Source: Saccharum officinarum (Eukaryota > Streptophyta > Magnoliopsida > Poales > Poaceae). From it: DNA of 64,000 nucleotides. The DNA is taken from the NCBI GenBank assembly GCA_020631735.1, contig CM036168.1:99056932-99120931 (forward strand), in the 5' to 3' direction. Numbering within the stretch: position 1 is the stretch's first letter; the number at the start of each line of letters is the position of its first letter. Positions 12,687 through 25,425 of the stretch are shown in pieces. Position numbers and translations under genes: made by a program. Under the pieces are notes generated by a model. The model saw only the letters and a list, made by a program, of their open reading frames with translations. It was not told where the DNA came from and searched no databases.

Positions 12687-14641
12687 CCATTTGACGTGTG
12701 GGTCCAGCAACTCTGTGTCGCTGACATGTGGGGCCAGGTCAACAGTCAACGTTGACCGGTCAACGGTCAACTCGGGTCGGGTCCAAACTGGGCCAGTTGG
12801 GCTCGGGTTGGGCCGGTCCGGGCCGAACACGTGGGCAAGCTGTGACGCTGCCACGTCACGGCCGTGGGCTCTTATTGGGCCTCGGGTTCACGCTGTGGGC
12901 GTGGGCTCGGCTCACGGTGGACCCAAGTTCACGGTCCATGGACCGCAGACTGGTCTACGATGAACCGAGTCCATTGACTGCTTCTTTTGGCACGGCTCAT
13001 ATGCACCGAGTTCACGCAGGAGTGTCAGCGAGGAGGGGGGTGTTCCCCTGTTTTTCTCCCGCGGTGGTGCTCCTGCCGGCGGCGAGCTGGCTGTGAGCCC
13101 CTGCGTCGGCGCTGGTGTCCGATTAGGGTGGGGAAATGCTTCCCTGGGCCACGGCGACTGCGTCTGCGGGATCAAGGTGGCGACTAGAGCTTCCCAAGGT
13201 GCTGGCCATGGCAAGCGGTGGCTTGGCGACGCCGGAGCGCGTGGGCAGGGCTGCAGCGTCGGTGAGAGGGTCATCGGAGGGGCGTGTGAGCTTCACGAAC
13301 CCTCAGCGGTCGTCATGGGTGAGTTAACGGGGCTCCCTAAGCTCCCAAAGGCTCTGGCCATGGCGGTGGGTTGTCACGGAGGCGCCTCGATGCTCCGATA
13401 GTGCGCGAACGTCGACGCAAGACTCTGGTGGCTTCCTACTTCAGCCTAGGGTCGCGCGGGGTGTCTTAGGATGTGGTGGTTCGACCTAGGGTGCTAACGG
13501 CTCCAAACTCCCGACAGGGTGCGTGCGAGATCCTTGTCGTGGCCGCGCTCTGGCCGCGGCGCACGTGCGCTGTGCGTGAACCGCAAAGGCTTTCTCGAGC
13601 ATGTGTGCTCGATGTCGCCCCACCTCGGTGCTTCTACATGTTCGTGGTGTGCGAACGGTAATGTGGAGTCTAGGTGCAAGGTGTGCACTGCAAGGGCGCG
13701 GTGCGTTCATGGAGGTCTAGCGAACCCATGGCTAGGAGGGGTCTCAGCGGCGTACGGCTCACCGTCGGTGTTGAGGGCGAGAGGATAGTGGTGCAGTGGC
13801 GGGTTGTGGCCGTGTAGCTCCAGAAGCCATGCAGTGCTGACCCTGCGACCGTGATGAGGACGACCGTGTCTCCCTTGGCTCCGGTGGCTCCGAAGGTGTT
13901 CCGATGGTGCCTTCCCCTATTTCTCTCCTTCCCTCCTTCCTCCCTTGGTTCTCTTTCTCTTGGCTCGGGTGTGCAGAGGGTAGCCACCCGGTGGTGGCGG
14001 GGCATTGAGAGCTTGGGTGCTAGGGTGATCGGGGCTAGGCCTTATAGCCGAACGCCAAGCTTCCATGGCAGTTTTGGGCGAACGACGGCAGATGCGCGAG
14101 GCGCATCCAACGTAGCGTGAGGTTGCGTGGGTGCGGCGCTAGGCGGGGACAAGACCTTGCCCGGTGCGTGATCCCCTGGCCCACTCTTGCAGGTGCTGTC
14201 GAGGCTTGGTCGGGCGCGGATGAAGGCGTGGGGAAGAAGACGACCCTATGGCGAGTGGGTCTGTCTTGACAGTGGCAGCAAGCGAAGCGGGGAAGCGTGC
14301 GGGCGTGAGCGACGTGCGCTGACGCGTGGGGCCAAACGGGCAGCGGCAGCGGCAGCGGGCGAAGCTGGGCGCCGCGGGCGGGTAGTGGTCACCTGGGCCG
14401 GCAGCTGGGCCGCACGGTGTGCGCGCTGGAGCTGGCCGCTTGAGCGATGGCTTGGGCTGGATTGCTGGCGAGCGAAGCAGCTAGGCTGCGAGCAGGCCTA
14501 GTCTTTTGCTTCTCCTTTCCTTTTCCTTTTTCTGATTTGATTCTTTCCATCAATTGAATTCAAATTTGGTTGGAAATTTGAATTCCAAATTGATGTAATT
14601 TAGGGAATGATGTAACCAATTATGGTGTGTTTCTTAGAAAA

Positions 14642-14741
14642 NNNNNNNNNNNNNNNNNNNNNNNNNNNNNNNNNNNNNNNNNNNNNNNNNNNNNNNNNNN
14701 NNNNNNNNNNNNNNNNNNNNNNNNNNNNNNNNNNNNNNNNN
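14642..14741. other. Assembly gap of 100 N
   Basis: Exactly 100 unknown bases. The sequence to its left reappears at 15695-30341 to its right, so the true relation of the two contigs is probably an overlap rather than a gap. Confidence 0.99.
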
Positions 14742-16163
14742 AAGGAGGAGAAGTATATTAGTACCTATCTTCAAGAACAAGGGAGATGTTCAAAGTTGTA
14801 CTAACTACCGTGGGATTAAGTTGATGAGTCATACGATAAAGCTCTGGGAGAGGGTTATCGAGCATCGCCTAAGGAGAGTGACACATGTGACCCAAAATCA
14901 GTTTGGATTCATGCCTGGTAGGTCGACCATGGAGGCGATTTTCTTATTACGACAATTGATGGAGAGATATAGGGAGCAGAAGAAGGACTTGCACATGGTC
15001 TTTATTGACCTCGAGAAGGCATATGACAAAGTACCGAGAAATGTCATGTGGTGGGCCTTGGAAAAGCACAAAGTCCCAACTAAGTACGTTACCCTCATCA
15101 AGGATATGTACAGGGATGTGGTGACGTTTGTCCGAACATGTGATGGAGACACCAGTGACTTTCCAATTAAAATAGGACTGCATCAGGGGTCAGCTTTGAG
15201 CCCTTATTTATTTGCTTTGGTGATGGATGAGGTCACAAGGGACATACAAGGTGATATCCCTTGGTGTATGCTCTTTGCTGATGATGTGGTGCTAGTTGAC
15301 GACAGTAGGGGGGGGTTAATATGAAGTTAGAACTATGGAGGCACACGTTAGAGTCGAAAGGGTTCAGACTTAGTAGGACTTAGACCGAGTACATGAGGTG
15401 CGTTTTCAGCGCGACTAGGCACGAGGAGGGAGACGTTAGCCTCGATGGGCAAGTGGTGGCCAAGAAGGATACTTTTCGGTATTTAGGGTCGATGCTACAA
15501 AAGGATGAAGACATTGATGAAGATGTTAGGCATAGAATTTCAGCCGGCTGGTTGAAATGGCGTCAAGCTTCTGGCGTTCTCTGTGACAAAAGGGTGCCTT
15601 AGAAGCTGAAAGGTAAGTTCTAAAGGACGGCGATTCGTCCGGCGATGTTATATGGTGCTGAGTATTGGCCTACAAAAAGACGACATGTCCAGCAATTGAG
15701 TGTAGCGGAGATGCGTATGTTGCGTTGGTGTTGTGGGCACACAAGGAGGGATAGAGTACGGAACGACGATATTCGAGATAGGGTTGGGGTGGCACCAATT
15801 GAGGAGAAATTGATTCAACATCGGTTGAGATGGTTTGGACATGTCCAACGGAGGCCTCCTGAGGCGCCGGTGCGTAGTGGAGTTCTAAAGCGGGCCGATA
15901 ATGTAAAGAGCGGTATAGGTCGACCTAAACTAACTTGGGACGAGTCCGTTAAGAGAGATCTTAAGGAGTGGAATATCTCCTAGGATTTAGCTATGGACAG
16001 GAGCGCTTGGAGATTAGCAATCAACGTGCCTGAACCGTGACCTTTTTTTGTCTTGTGCCCTTTATGTCCCTTTATGTGTCTCCCTGTTTCTCGTCTCTTT
16101 TGGGTTTCATCTCTAGCCTACCCCAACTTGCTTGGGACAAAAGACTATGTTGTTGTTGTTGTA
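14742..16163 (+). pseudogene. RTE-clade LINE, 5'-truncated, dead
   Basis: The ORF encodes a non-LTR reverse transcriptase that would copy its own RNA at a nicked target. It enters from the gap just before the NYRGIKL block. Motif A is [10 protein letters not shown] (about 15000-15030) and motif C is MLFADDVV (about 15268-15291), so the catalytic Asp residues are present. The C-terminal region follows at 15393-15983, and the tail ends in TTG repeats at about 16149-16163. Breaks: a frameshift in the run of eight G at 15308-15315, TAG at 15381, and stops near 15601 and 15622. No target duplication could be identified. Clade assignment rests on the C-terminal motifs and the TTG tail. Confidence 0.88.
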
Positions 16164-19098
16164 GCAGTGAGCTCTATAGCAGTTCTGGGGCTTGCTATTC
16201 AGGGATTGCAGGTTTACTACATAGTAAACTCCATATTAATGCTAGATGGTTGTTTTCTTAAGGAAGACAAGTAAGACAACTGATTTCAAGAACAAAGTGT
16301 CATGTTGCATGAACTGAAAAATCCAGTTAACTTAATGCACTCAAGGACTGCAAAAATAGTAAACTCTCTGCCTAATAGATTATTCCTAAAGTATCAAGAT
16401 CAGATCTACAAAAGAGAACATAAGTAGCACATGAATATGCAAACCATCTTTTATGGCCATGTTGGTAGATAATGGATAACCAAATTTAAGCTTCTACAAC
16501 TTTTGCTCTTGCACCATCCTGACCAGCTTGAATCCCTGGTGAACAGAACTACCATCTTCCCTGCCTCTACAATGAAGAAGCAGCAGAGGACCACACAGGA
16601 GGGATGCCAAGTAGTAGGCGAGTAAGACCAGTAGCAATCGCGATCTATCACCTGTTCAGGTAACTTGCTTGCTCACCTCCTGTTTGACAATATACCAATG
16701 TGTGTCCTGTGCTTGTGTTTTAGGCAAAGGCAGACATTAGGTTGCTTTGAAAAAATAGTTCAATTAATTTATGACGAATGACAGCAATGCAACTAGATAG
16801 ACCTATTGGAACAGGTAAAACATAGTGGTATAGCACTAGACTTAGCCTCAGATGCATAATAACTATGGCTATTTTTTTGCCGGGCTCATGGACAAGATCC
16901 CACCTTCGTTGTCGACCCACTTGCTGGCAAGGATCACTTACGCAATTATAAATAACAACACCACCTCTTTCTATCTCCTTCAACCTATTTGTTTGTTTTC
17001 TCATCAATGTGGGACAATATGGGGCTACAGAAGATTTATATGCATATAGTTTGTGGATATCAAATTTGCTGCTGCGGTTCAACTTGCAGTGACAAACATA
17101 ATAACGTATGGTAAAAAGATTTTTTTTATAAGTATTGTAAAAAGAATTCATTTTCTGATTATGATTTGGCTAGAAGCTTGCTTGCAGATTTGTCAAGAAC
17201 CTGCTCGTGGAATAAAGTAGACCATGTACTCTGCAATATGTTGATGTCTCATGATTGAAGTATCTATGCCAATGTTCTTTTACAGGAACATGTGGTCCTG
17301 AATAGACCTAGGGCATTTGTGCACTGGCTTTGGAAAGCAAAGATTGAAGAATAGTAAGTTCGGAGTTATCTCTGTTTTTTTATTTTGTTAATACTTCTAT
17401 TCAGTTGCAAGTTTTAACATTACACCCAAACCTCTTGATTTAGCATCCAGTAAGATGTGACTTATATAAAACAACAATGAAAATAAATAGTTTTCTTTTG
17501 TTTCGCTGCGATGGTGGATAATTGTGCAATAATATGGTGGATGAATGAGTTGGGTCTGAATACTAGGTTATGCATCTTTTGGGATTTGGCTCTCTCTTCC
17601 AGTGAACTAAGATCCATGAGGTTAAGAAGTAAACAGTAGAATCATAATAAGAATTGTCCTCGTGCAATTGATTAAGATGAGTATAAAAAAGGGGGTGCCA
17701 ATCAAAATAGGTTAGAGCACTGAAGTGATCCAGTGAGAGATCACAACTTAACTTTTATTTCTTGCGGAATTTTGGAAGTAGAAGTAAGAACAGAGCAAAC
17801 TAGATTTGGTACATGCTGATGTATCTGCCCAATTTCCCCTCGGATGCAGGCAATGATCAGGATCAACTTCCTGTCCAAGAGGATGTACCTTGAAGACCGT
17901 GCCATTTTGCCTTCATCTAATCCGAACTCAGTTTTTGCAGGTCCAGTGGGAAGGATATGGTCCTAAAGTGGATAATGGTATATCATTTGCTTGGTACCTG
18001 GTATATTTGTCGCACTGCGGTCCTTGTTTTATGATTAACCAGTGTCTGCCCAATGGAAATTAGAATTTTTTTGGGAATGGTATAGTAGAAAAATAGTGCC
18101 ACTGCTTGTGAGAATATTTATTTACTTTAATTTTTGTCACAATTGTTTAGCTCTAAAATTTTATTTGGGCACATCTACCTTCCGTATTATTCTTGGGAAA
18201 TTCCTTTGTCTGTCTATGCCGGTGTATCGATAGTGATAACAAATTAGCTGAAAAAGCTGGACAATTCAACCAGTCAGATAAACGTAGCCACACTTGCTAA
18301 TCACCTGAGAATGCAAATTGAAGGGTGCAAAACATTAATATAGAGGAGACCTTTTATATACTACTATGCTTGTCTAAACAAATGTTTTAGATGCTTAATC
18401 AACTTCTGCCTCAACAAATTCATTGTTTGATGGACCTTATTTGTGGCACCAGGTGGCTACGACGGTGGAAGAATGCAAATGTTCTGTCCGTGGACAAGAT
18501 AGAATTGACGATTGTAATGGTCAAAATATACATTTGTGTTAGTTTTTGTTGGTGAGGTGTGATGCTGAGATATCAATTCCATGGTGTGGACAAAAAGCCA
18601 AGGCGGCGGGGGGCGTGGAGACGAACGGCAACAGCGAGGCACTGCACCCATGCTCCCAAATGTTTTTGACTGAAATTCAGAGGAACGAATGTTTTTACAG
18701 AATCACTTGGTGATCACTGCCACTATGGTTTCATGCATCCTAGGAGCCTGGTCGATTAATCTCCAACCAAAGAAAGAAAAGGGGATTGAGGCGGATTTTA
18801 TCCCCTCCCCTTCAATCCTATTAAGGTCATCTATCTGTTCCATATTAAAAGTAGGTGCATAGAAATGGCTTGAGCTTTGTAATTTAATCACATAATCTAA
18901 TAATATATCATTTTGACAATTTTGTTTGACTTCGGTAATTGTATTGCTTTTTCTAATCTTTAAGTTCCGTAGCAAAGCACGGGCACTCAACTATAGAAAA
19001 GAGAAAAGTATATGGTGCTCTCTTGTTAGCACACCACATCCTGGTGATGCAGTAGCGGCACCGAGGCCTAGGAAGGGGAAGCGCAAGAGGAGCAACAA
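16164..19098. other. Unassigned AT-rich stretch with exon-like scraps
   Basis: Primary copy of 470-3402. No long ORF and no repeat ends are certain. Exon-like pieces lie at about 17286-17355 (acceptor ACAG, donor GTAAGTT) and about 17853-17967. A CCGTAGCAAAGCACGGGCAC motif at about 18966 may be a Helitron-type terminus. I cannot name the source gene or show both element ends. Confidence 0.35.
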
Positions 19099-19321
19099 TG
19101 TTAGACTCTCTGGGCTGGAATGGGCTGCGTGTGTCGTTTGCAAGGAGAGGCTTGCTAGTGGCTAGATAAGAAGTAGAGCAGAGAGAAGGAGACCAACTTG
19201 AACTCTGTATCACTCATTTACATTTCGTAGAAGTAAAGTAGAACCGGTCCTCTGCTGGCGTAGTTCCTCGAAGTTACTGTTCCTCTTCTCTTCCTCCAAT
19301 CAGCGACTTCGATCGCTGACA
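19099..19321 (+). repeat. Putative 5' LTR of gypsy element G1
   Basis: Same segment as 3403-3625, bounded on the right by CTGACA and the primer site TGGTATCAAAGCC at 19323-19335. The left end is uncertain. Confidence 0.5.
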
Positions 19322-19416
19322 TTGGTATCAAAGCCGTCGATCTCCGGGCGCTGTGCGTGCTGGATTCCCACCCACCCTCCCACACCCACTTCACCCCCCT
19401 CCAGCGTGTCCGTGGC

Positions 19417-20519
19417 ATGATGGATCCTGTTGTTCGCAAAGCTCTCGACGAGCTGATCCAGAAGTTTGACAACTTCTGCGGCAAGTTTGAGTCCTCCAGC
19501 AGCCGACTGGATCGTCGCCTCACTGATTCGGAGACAAGCCGTTCGCAGCTCGACTCCGTCGTCGAGGAGCGCATCCGCTCCCTAGAGCTCTACGCCGCAT
19601 CCCAGTACTCTGCCGCCATCGTCGCCGACAACTAGGGTGGGCACTTCTCCGACCGCGTCAGTGACCTCGAGCAGCGCATCCTTGATCTAGAGTACCTGCG
19701 TTTCTGGGAGACGCAGCTCGAGCAGGAAGAGTGTGTTGTTGTGCTTGAGACCGCTGCGGCGGCGTTCGAGGATTGGCGGTTGCAGATCGAGAGCTCCATC
19801 GCCACCGTCCGTGCGGATATGGACCTGCTCGTCAAGCGCATGGATCGATCCATTCCTGATTCGACGCACACCTTGGAGTTGGTTGCCGATCGCTGCTCTG
19901 CCGGTGAATCGATCGACTAGCCCAAGGGGCACGGTGACAGCTCGACTACATGGGAAACGGGCTATGGGTCTGTCACGACCCTCGCCCCATTCTTGACCAA
20001 TGGTACGTACACCAACCCGCGCCCCACGTATTCTCCGATTTCGGCTACATCTGTTCCTCCCCCGCCGCCACCACATCCTCCTACGCCGCCCAACCTTCCC
20101 TACCCTCCACCATTATCCCATCAGCCCCTACCCAACCATTACCCACCTCCGTTCTTCAACAATCCACCACCCTATTCTCCAATTCCCCATCATCAATTCC
20201 CACCTTCCCAAATCCGCATTCCAATCCTCAGCAGCTCACCCAATTTTCCCCAATTCCTCTTCAACCATATTCCCAGCAACCATATGCGTTCTACCCTCCT
20301 CCTCCTCCTCCTCCAGTGTACCCCCCATACAACCCGTCATCATCCAATGCCCACCTTGGCCAGCTCCCCAAAATGTTGTTCCCTCAGTTTGACGCCGGCA
20401 ATCCAAAGCTTTGGCTCTCTCGTGCCCGCTCTCACTTTGAGATGTACTCAGTTCACCCTGCTATCTGGGTTTGTGTCGCCACCCATCATTTCACCCACGC
20501 TACTGCACGTTGACTTCAG
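19417..20519 (+). pseudogene. G1 gag, N-terminal half
   Basis: Primary copy of 3720-4822. The protein begins MMDPVVRKALDELIQKFD and contains a coiled-coil-like segment, a proline-rich linker and the beginning of the gypsy gag domain. It has the same TAG, TAG and TGA stops and the same frameshift as the left copy. That agreement shows these are real mutations and not random sequencing errors in one contig. Interrupted by S1 at 20520. Confidence 0.86.
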
Positions 20520-23500
20520 TGTGGCAGAACCGCCTAATCTAATGCCCTCCCAAGAGTACTCGTCTTCCATTAGACCCAAAGTACCCAAGTGAGAACACTA
20601 AACTAAGTGATTTCGTCGAGCACACCGTAAGGGAGAACTCGAATATCCACATTTTTACATCAGGATCACAAATGAGAGAGTAAAGCTTACAACATCCTTA
20701 CCATTTCTTACATTACTTTTAGTACAATATCAAAGTAATTCATTAAGTAGTTATAACAGCGGAATATAAAACATTATTAGAGTTCAGCGGAAATGAAACC
20801 ATTTAATGACAAGTTAAACATTAACATGAAGGACATTTAATTGCATGAAATGATAACAGATTAAGGGTATTTTCCTTGCAAAACTTTTAGTGAGAGTTTC
20901 AATAAATAAACTCTACTCCGCATTGCAAAGGAAATCCTCGCTGAGCCCACCAGGAGGTTTCCACACACAAGTGTCAGCTTATCAGCACCTGTCACCTGCA
21001 ACAGGGTAGAACAAACCCTGAGTACTCAATGGTACTCCGCAAGACTTACCCGTCATGAGGAAGTAAAAAGACTCCCAGGATTATGCAAGGCTTTCTGGCT
21101 TGTGGGTTCTTGTTTGCGAGAAGCAGCGCTAAGAGTGTGTCCTTAATTTCTTACTTTTAATAGCCGTATTTCATTTCTTATCCAACCTTCTATGTAAGCA
21201 CCTAGGCTATAATCAAGCCAGGGTTGAGCAAAAGGAACCATTTCTTCATCTTTCAACTGCCAGTTCTTACTACGATGCCAGAGCGTAGTCAAGTCATACC
21301 GTCACGCAAAAACGACGATTCGCGAATCAATATGCCCAGCTGGGTATCCCTAAAACACACGCCTCGCTTGTACCCCAGGCACAAGCAAGACCAACCCATT
21401 CCCCTCCTGTCACGGGTTTCCAGGTCCCCGTCCAAACTTGGACTCCTAGCTCCCGTACTTGAGGCCCGGCCTCAATACGGTGCTAAGACCTCCACCTATC
21501 CCTGCCTCCAATCAGTTGGTCCGAAAAGAGCCGAAGCCCATGACAAGAGAGTAAAGTCTTCCTAGCCCCCATCCGCTAGTATATGCTCGGGATAAGAACA
21601 TCTGTGACTTGACCAGGGTCCATGCAACGAACGGTCCTTAATTGACACAGGCGGAACAATTGCAACCAGAGCCCCGCTCTGTTGCCCAACCAGGTCCAAG
21701 TCCATCCAACCCGTTCCGTCCGGTCTCCAATTATCCATGTACGTTTATATTCCATGTGATAGTGGCATGATAAATAGTAACAAATATTATAATTCCTATC
21801 TCTCGCGAGTGATAGGCAATCACTCGACTTCTATCGGAGTCCTGTAGCATAGCAATCTATACGGGCCTGACAAACTAGTAAAACTCATGGGATCAGGATA
21901 TATATATATATATATATAAGTGGGTTTCATTCAACTCCTTGAAACTTAATGCACAAACATAATATAAAGTGCAGAATAATAGGGGTTATGCACCGGGGCT
22001 TGCCTAGGCAAAGATTTAACCAAAAGTTAGCATTTCATCACGATGACACGATCCTCAAGGCGCCATCTTCTCTGCTGCTCCAGATGACTCCGCAATCCCT
22101 CAACGCTCCTATTATGACATTCGTGGATGAAATGCAGAGATGTAAATAAACACGACAGCCGCAATCTAGAATCCGATTTCGTCTCTCAAGCTAACGAATT
22201 AGCATAGAGACTAACGTACTAAGCCCCGTATCCCTACTACCAGTAACGCACTATTTTCCGACAAGTATTTTAGCTATACAAACCCAAGGTTTCACTTTAC
22301 TTATTTTGTCAGTTTTAATATACCTTAGAACCAGGGCTCATTAGCGATCTTAACAAACTAATTATTCTAGGGCAAAAAAAATACAGCGAGCATATAAAAA
22401 TAGTTAGAGCCTACTGTAAAAGTTTTTAAAGCCAATACTTTTACCATTTTCTTACAAAATTTCTCTCAAGTTTATACTTAGCAAAATTAAGCATTTTAAA
22501 ATAATTAACGAACTCCTAAGGATAATATACAACTATGTGGATAAAATATACTAACAGTTAGATCATAATTTTAGGAAGCTAACAAAATTGGTTTCATGAT
22601 TTTTGGACTTCTACACATTTAGATTTTTCATTTGCAATTTGTATCCTAAAACTAAATTAGAAATATACCTAAGGAGGCTAAAGGGCCGGCGGCAACCGAA
22701 AGGCCCAGCAGCCTGAGGCAAGGAGCCCGCGCGGGGTAGCCAAACGCTTAGTGGGCCGGCCCAACAACGGCCCGAGGCAGGGAGCCCGCGCACGCTGCAC
22801 AAAAACAAGCAAAAGAGACCCCAAGTAAATCCCTAATCAACCAGCAGTCCAGCACACACTATTGGAAACTATTTAACCGAGTCATAGATTCATAATGAGG
22901 GCCCCGGACTTGTTCCAATTCACGCGCGAAGCCCTTCCTCAGCTTCCCCTCGCACGCAGAGCAGAGGAACCGGCCGGCCGGCACCGACTCAGCCGGCTGA
23001 GGACCCGCCAGCGGCAAAGGAGGGCGCTGGAGCAGGCCTAGGCCCATGCACACCCGCACAGGGTTTTGCCTTGGCCGGAGGTGGCCCGTGGTGCACTGGC
23101 CACGCACGCCCATGGCACCTAGCGACGACAACAGTAGAACAGTGGTTCTGAGGAGCGCGGGAGGGGGAAAAGTGGCGCTCGAGCACCCACTGCGTACCAA
23201 GAAGCAGGCCGGGCGATGCTAGAAGCAAAGGAAGACCGAGGGAAGCTGGTCGCGTGCGACCGATCGACATGGCGACGCTTCGCGGCGGTGGCACCGGGCA
23301 GGGGGTAACGACTTGGAGGAGGGGTGCAGGGTGACTAGGGTTCACGGTGACTCAGATGGTGAAATTGGCGGGCCATTGCGAGTTGGGTAGAGGGAGTTGC
23401 CGCCCGCATCGGTCGAGCGCGGCCTTAACGGACCAGCGGCGAGGAAAACTCCAAAAGGGCTTGGCAGGGTTCCATCCAAGTCGGGTGGGGTTGGACGGCT

Positions 23501-24749
23501 AGATGGCCTGATGGCGAAGCCACCGACGAGGTGAATTGACTTGAGGGGACCTCGTTCTGCCCAACATCGAGGACGCGACTCAGCAGCGGAGGCGACAAAG
23601 AAGGAAGGGGAAAAAACAGAGCTCAGGCCCATCGTAACCATGACGGGACACGGCGTGATGGGGGGACGCAAGCGTGCGGGCGCTGCAGGCGACAACTTGC
23701 CATGCCTCCTAATGACGAGGCAACGGTGCGGGCAGAGGCAGGTAGCCGTGCACGGCGCCGCAGTCCAACACGACCGCGAACGCACACCGTAGCTTGGCGG
23801 TGGCGGCCAACAGACGGCGTCGGTAGCGCAGTAGAGGAGCAGAGGCGGTAGCGATCGGACTGCGACCACAGCCAGGCCCGCGCGCAACAGAGGAGGCAGC
23901 GCGCGCGACGGCCCCGCCACAGCGGCCCTGTGGCTGCACAGCCTCGTGAGGCGCTACTGCGGCTAGCACAGTGCGGGAGTGCCAGCCAGCCAGCCGGCCC
24001 CAGCACAGCAACGTGCACGCAAACGGTGACCACGAACACCGGTCGAACCCAAGCATGAGTTGACGAGCACGGAAATTAAAGCGAGTTGAATGGCACCGAC
24101 CGACACAACCGGATGCCCACCAACTCCCTAAGCTTAACGCCGACGCTGCCCGCTGTCTTGTGAAACAAACGCCAAGACCCAAGGGCAAAAGGAGAGGTAA
24201 ACACACGGATGCCAACATAAGCTCGTCGCTAGGATGCCAGTTCACAAACCGAGCGCCCAAGGACAAGCTCGCGGTGCATTCTAACTATTTCAAGCCGTTT
24301 TTACGAGGGCGAAACGGCACCCAACCAGCCTGCAACCTATACCAAACCTGGAAAAACTTGATATTATTACTTAAGCATTTTCGTTGGAAATTAAACGTCG
24401 AAATGACATTGCCGCAAATACTGTTTAACAAGTTCTGTTTTTCAAAACAACAGTTGTATTTTTCATCTGCTCGACTTGCACTTCAAATTTTTATTAAGTA
24501 CTACATACGGTGGTATTTTTATTTTTGTTCCTAAAAATCGATTCTCACGATAACTAATTAAAACAACATATTGTTCTATTTTTCTAATTAGAGTCTCATT
24601 AGCATGTTTTCACACAACCCAATTTAACCGACATTATCTGCTTATCATTTATGTGAGGTAAGAATTTTAAAACCCGAGAATTTGCATACCTAATTTCTTT
24701 CAGCTTTTAAGTGAGGTGTTAAGCGGCTCGTAACACCGGGGGTGTTACG
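20520..24749 (-). mobile_element. Solo LTR S1 of a Tekay/Del-like gypsy element
   Basis: Primary copy of 4823-9053. Plus-strand ends are TGTGGCAGAACC and GGGGTGTTACG; flanks are ttcag and ttcaa. There is no internal domain, and G1 gag continues on the far side, so a single LTR remains. An (AT)n run lies at about 21898-21919, and GC-rich non-genic ORFs at 22860-24270. Confidence 0.76.
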
Positions 24750-25296
24750 TTCAATCAGTTGTCTGAAATCCAGAATGTCTCGTGGGACACCTTCACTACC
24801 CTGATCCACAAGCGATTCAGCCGAGATCAGCATGAGCTCCTGCTTCGCCAGCTGTTCCACATTAAGCACAATTCCTCTGTCTCTGAGTACATCGAGAAAT
24901 TCACTGATCTCTATGAGCAACTCAAAGTCTACAATCCCAACCCCGATAAACTCTATTTCATTACTCGCTTCGTTGATGGGTTGCGCGACGATATTCGTTC
25001 TATTGTCATGGTTGCTCGTCCCTAGGACTTGGACTCTGCGTGTACCTTGGCCTTGTTGCAGGAAGAGGCGCTGGACCAAGGTGACCGCAAGGAGTTCAAG
25101 CGGTCTGAGGCCTCGCCGTTCGCACGCACCGCTACGATCAAGGGGGCCCTGCCACCTCCTCCACCACCTCGTCGTCCTCCAGCCCCTGATGCCAGGGATG
25201 ATAAGCGTGCAGCATCCAAGACGACATCCATCGATGACAAGCTCTTCTCCCTGCGTCAATACCATCGAGCTCGCGGCCTCTATGTCCACTGCGGCG
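24750..25296 (+). pseudogene. G1 gag, C-terminal half
   Basis: Primary copy of 9054-9600. It is the C-terminal part of the gypsy gag domain, with a premature TAG at about 25023, a proline-rich linker and the first two cysteines of a zinc knuckle (YVHCGDKW), followed by an abrupt join to RT. Confidence 0.86.
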
Positions 25297-25425
25297 ACAA
25301 ATGGGCATGGTCCAGCCAAGTTCAAGCTCCTTCTCATCACCTGTTTTGCTGGTTCGCAAGAAGGATGGGAGTTGGCGCTTTTGCGTCGACTACCGCATGC
25401 TCAACGCCTTAACTGTCAAAAGCAA
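25297..25425 (+). pseudogene. G1 reverse transcriptase scrap
   Basis: Primary copy of 9601-9729. It is a short N-terminal RT block ending in MLNALTVKS, cut by insertion of T1. The last five bases, agcaa (25421-25425), are the expected left target duplication of T1; its partner would lie beyond the sequence available. Confidence 0.86.

Larger units (their letters stand above)
9730..14641 (-). mobile_element. T1 chromovirus 3' LTR, cut by the gap (left copy of 25426-30341)
   Basis: Left copy of the 5.2-kb LTR described at 25426-30604. It starts TGAAACGACC on the plus strand and runs into the N gap before reaching its other end. Compared with contig 2 it is nearly identical until about 13.7 kb. 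It then shows many one-base gaps, and small rearranged stretches at 14330-14500, as expected of a poorly supported contig end. Confidence 0.8.

Noticed and set aside
18960..19000. Definite Helitron end
   Set aside because: The flanking base is not the expected A before TC, and no CTRRT end with hairpin was found.
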